From: UBA7446 sp965657545
GTDB lineage: Bacteria > Bacteroidota > Bacteroidia > Flavobacteriales > Flavobacteriaceae
Reading direction: 5' to 3'
DNA: 64,000 bases
Assembly: GCA_965657545.1 (NCBI GenBank)
Contig: CBFHOG010000007.1
Span: 1-64,000 of the forward strand
The position numbers and the translations under genes were made by a program. How positions within the stretch are numbered: position 1 is the first letter of the stretch; each line of letters starts with the position of its first letter. The notes beneath the pieces are model-generated. The model did no database searches, was not told the origin of the DNA, and saw nothing but the letters and a program-made list of their open reading frames with translations. This document shows, piece by piece, positions 61,934 to 64,000 of this stretch.

Positions 61934-61957
61934 AAAACCCTCCAATTGGAGGGTTTT
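61934..61957. terminator. bidirectional intrinsic terminator between prfC and the DUF3467 gene
   Basis: A perfect 24-base palindrome (AAAACCCTCCAA and its complement) with A-runs on the left and T-runs on the right, placed between two convergent genes. It can serve both strands. Confidence 0.85.
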
Positions 61958-61962
61958 GCTTT

Positions 61963-62274
61963 TTACGCTTCGCCTGTTGGCCCAAAATTAAGTGGTATGG
62001 GCGGTTGCTCATAGTCATTAATTTCACCATGGGCAGCTTCAAAACGCTGCACATTTTCACCTAAGGCTTTAAGGAAACGCTTGGCATGTTGTGGCGTTAG
62101 AATAATACGCGAACGTACTTTTGCCTTTGGCGCCCCTGGCATTATATTGATAAAATCCACTACAAATTCAGATGCTGAATGGTTGATGATAGCCAAATTA
62201 GAGTAGGTACCCTGAGCCGTTTCCGGATCAAGTTCAATATTGATACTTCCGTCTTTTTTAGCCTTATCACTCAT
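61963..62274 (-). CDS. DUF3467 domain protein
   Basis: A 103-residue soluble protein of the DUF3467 family. The conserved parts are INIELDPETAQGTYSNLAII near residue 11, HSASEFVVDFINIMPG (about 32-47) and ILTPQHAKRFLKAL (about 58-71). The function of the family is not established. It overlaps the rpoC stop by one base (TAATG), so it is the last gene of the RNA polymerase operon here, and it ends at the bidirectional terminator. The constant link with rpoC in Bacteroidota is from memory. Confidence 0.9.
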   Translation of the reverse strand: MSDKAKKDGSINIELDPETAQGTYSNLAIINHSASEFVVDFINIMPGAPKAKVRSRIILTPQHAKRFLKALGENVQRFEAAHGEINDYEQPPIPLNFGPTGEA

Positions 62275-64000
62275 TATACATCAGCGCTTAAAGATTTCTC
62301 AGCAATCAATGCTTCATATTCGTCCGTGTATCCCACAATAATATCATTAAAAGCGCGGTTACCTGTACCAGCTGGAATCTTGTGTCCTACAATTACGTTT
62401 TCTTTAAGTCCCTCAAGGGTATCTATTTTACCTGCAACAGCGGCTTCGTTAAGTACCTTAGTGGTTTCTTGGAAAGATGCTGCCGAAATAAACGACTTAG
62501 TCTGTAGCGAAGCACGGGTAATACCCTGTAGAATCGGTGTTGCGGTAGCGTTTACAGCATCACGAGCTTCTACTAGATTTTTGTCTTCACGTTTCAATAA
62601 TGAATTTTCATCGCGTAATTGACGTGCTGTGATAATTTGACCTGCTTTAAGGCTTTCAGAATCACCTGCGTCTAACACTACTTTTTGACCAAATAGTGCA
62701 TCATTTTCTTCAATGAAATCCATTTTGTGCACCAATTGACCTTCAAGGAAGGTGGTATCACCAGAATCCTGAATTTGAACCTTACGCATCATCTGACGAA
62801 CTACTACTTCAAAATGCTTATCGTTGATCTTTACACCTTGTAAACGATATACTTCTTGAACTTCATTAACCAGATACTGCTGTACTGCGGATGGACCTTT
62901 AATAGATAAAATATCATTTGGTGTAATTGCCCCATCAGAAAGTGGCATCCCCGCTTTTACGAAGTCGTTTTCTTGAACCAAAATCTGATTCGAGAGTTTG
63001 ACTAAGTATTTCTTTATTTGTCCAGTTCTGGATTCAACAATAATCTCACGGTTACCACGCTTGATTTTACCAAAAGTCACCACTCCATCAATTTCAGAAA
63101 CAACGGCTGGGTTGGATGGATTACGTGCTTCAAAAAGCTCCGTAACTCGAGGAAGACCACCTGTAATATCTCCAGATTTTGCAGACTTACGTGGAATTTT
63201 AACCAAAATTTTGCCCTTCTCAATTTTCTCAGCATCGTCAACCATAATGTGTGCTCCTACAGGCAAGTTATATGACTGTAAGGTTTTACCCTTGGCATCC
63301 TTAATTAATAGTGTTGGAATGATTTTCTTGTTTCGTGATTCTGAAATCACTTTTTCTTGAAAACCTGTTTGTTCATCAATTTCAACTTGATATGTTACCC
63401 CTTGATCAATGTTTTCGTAACCAACAGACCCTGTAAATTCAGAAATAATAACACCATTATATGGATCCCATTGACAAACGACATCGTCTTTTTGGATTTT
63501 TTGACCATCTTTCACAAAAACAAAAGAACCATAAGGGATGTTATTTGTACTAAGTACAATTCCCGTATTCTTATCCACGATCTTAATTTCTGAGGTACGA
63601 GAAATAACAATTTTCGCAGGTTTTCCATCATTGTCTTTACCATCAACAGTTTTGAGTTCTTCAATTTCAGCAACTCCGTCAAAACGAGCAACAAGCTTAT
63701 TCTCTTCAGAAATGTTACCAGCAATACCACCCACGTGGAAAGTACGTAGGGTTAGCTGTGTTCCAGGCTCTCCAATAGATTGCGCAGCAATTACCCCAAC
63801 GGACTCGCCTTGTTGTACCATTTTTCCTGTTGCGAGATTTCGCCCATAACATTTGGCACAAATTCCTTTTTTAGCTTCACATGTTAATGGTGAACGAACT
63901 TCTACACTTTCAAGTGCAGAGTTCTCAATTGCACTGGCATTTTCATCATAGATTTCATCTCCAGATGCTACCAATACTTCCCCAGAAATTGGGTCAATAA
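62274..64000 (-). CDS. rpoC: RNA polymerase beta' subunit, C-terminal part (runs off the window)
   Basis: The last 575 codons of the beta' subunit; the frame is open to base 64000 and the 5' part lies outside the window. Visible landmarks are the zinc-binding cysteines in LTCEAKKGICAKCYGRN and the trigger-loop neighbourhood GVIAAQSIGEPGTQLTLRTF. Barrel-sandwich-type inserts follow, typical of long bacterial beta' subunits, and the C-terminal block SFQETTKVL with GLKENVIVGHKIPAGTG closes the protein. It is followed by the DUF3467 gene with a one-base overlap. Confidence 0.97.
   Translation of the reverse strand, partial: IDPISGEVLVASGDEIYDENASAIENSALESVEVRSPLTCEAKKGICAKCYGRNLATGKMVQQGESVGVIAAQSIGEPGTQLTLRTFHVGGIAGNISEENKLVARFDGVAEIEELKTVDGKDNDGKPAKIVISRTSEIKIVDKNTGIVLSTNNIPYGSFVFVKDGQKIQKDDVVCQWDPYNGVIISEFTGSVGYENIDQGVTYQVEIDEQTGFQEKVISESRNKKIIPTLLIKDAKGKTLQSYNLPVGAHIMVDDAEKIEKGKILVKIPRKSAKSGDITGGLPRVTELFEARNPSNPAVVSEIDGVVTFGKIKRGNREIIVESRTGQIKKYLVKLSNQILVQENDFVKAGMPLSDGAITPNDILSIKGPSAVQQYLVNEVQEVYRLQGVKINDKHFEVVVRQMMRKVQIQDSGDTTFLEGQLVHKMDFIEENDALFGQKVVLDAGDSESLKAGQIITARQLRDENSLLKREDKNLVEARDAVNATATPILQGITRASLQTKSFISAASFQETTKVLNEAAVAGKIDTLEGLKENVIVGHKIPAGTGNRAFNDIIVGYTDEYEALIAEKSLSADV

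Noticed and set aside
1..64000. Mobile elements, prophage, CRISPR arrays, toxin-antitoxin or defence islands
   Set aside because: No transposase, integrase, repeat array or defence gene was found. Gene content is housekeeping and envelope related throughout.

Overview
The window reads as chromosomal DNA from a member of the Flavobacteriaceae (Bacteroidota). Three things point there. It has type IX secretion and gliding genes (porV, porU, gldJ, with murF directly after gldJ). Many genes carry the Bacteroidota -7 promoter motif TAnnTTTG and lack Shine-Dalgarno sequences. Several genes are typical of the phylum: bshC, a PafA-type phosphatase, DUF3467, and a 50-residue protein behind rpmG. No phage, insertion sequence, CRISPR array or rRNA operon was seen. 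Coding density is very high, and the longest stretch without a gene is about 299 bases, between fabH and htpG.

Layout. 1-9.9 kb: ligA (5' part only), prmC, ribD, a thioesterase, a dnaA / phosphatase / RsmI-like group, mltG-dapF, an HtrA protease and trmD. 9.9-23 kb: a UbiA-like membrane protein, gcvP, a KAS III-like enzyme, a PafA-type phosphatase, mlaE-mlaF, and a minus-strand chain of pdhA, pdhC, SDR, sprT-like and DUF389. 23-31.6 kb: the T9SS block, porU-porV on the minus strand and gldJ-murF divergent from it, then a secreted esterase. 31.6-43 kb: tRNA-Val, a flavoprotein and O-methyltransferase pair, tatA, mnmA, yidC, pyrG, a LysM/receptor fusion, guaA and bshC. 43-53.4 kb: rimO, a lipoprotein amidase, ftsY, the ribosomal protein group rpmB-rpmG-DUF4295, cinA, an FAH-family enzyme, an exonuclease, a second E2, a glycosyltransferase and recR. 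53.4-64 kb: a sodium/solute symporter, fabH with a structured leader, htpG, a potassium channel with alkB, a small unknown gene, a PTPS-type enzyme, idi, prfC, DUF3467 and the 3' part of rpoC.

How the genes fit together. Most are housekeeping: translation and tRNA modification, envelope growth (dapF, murF, mltG), protein export (yidC, ftsY, tatA) and nucleotide synthesis. The accessory theme is the envelope and surface: T9SS/gliding, the MlaEF transporter, a PafA-type phosphatase, a lipoprotein amidase and the LysM fusion. Genes are packed in short same-strand runs with ATGA or TAATG overlaps, and several convergent pairs overlap at their stop codons.

The most interesting unexplained element is the approximately 185-nt fabH leader. 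It has a well-spaced promoter, an internal helix and a hairpin followed by a U-run, so it is a candidate attenuator, riboswitch or small RNA. Also worth checking: -7 elements that end only a few bases from start codons, a second E2 acyltransferase with Asn in place of the usual active-site Asp, and a pterin synthase with the biopterin-type CxxxxxHGH spacing.
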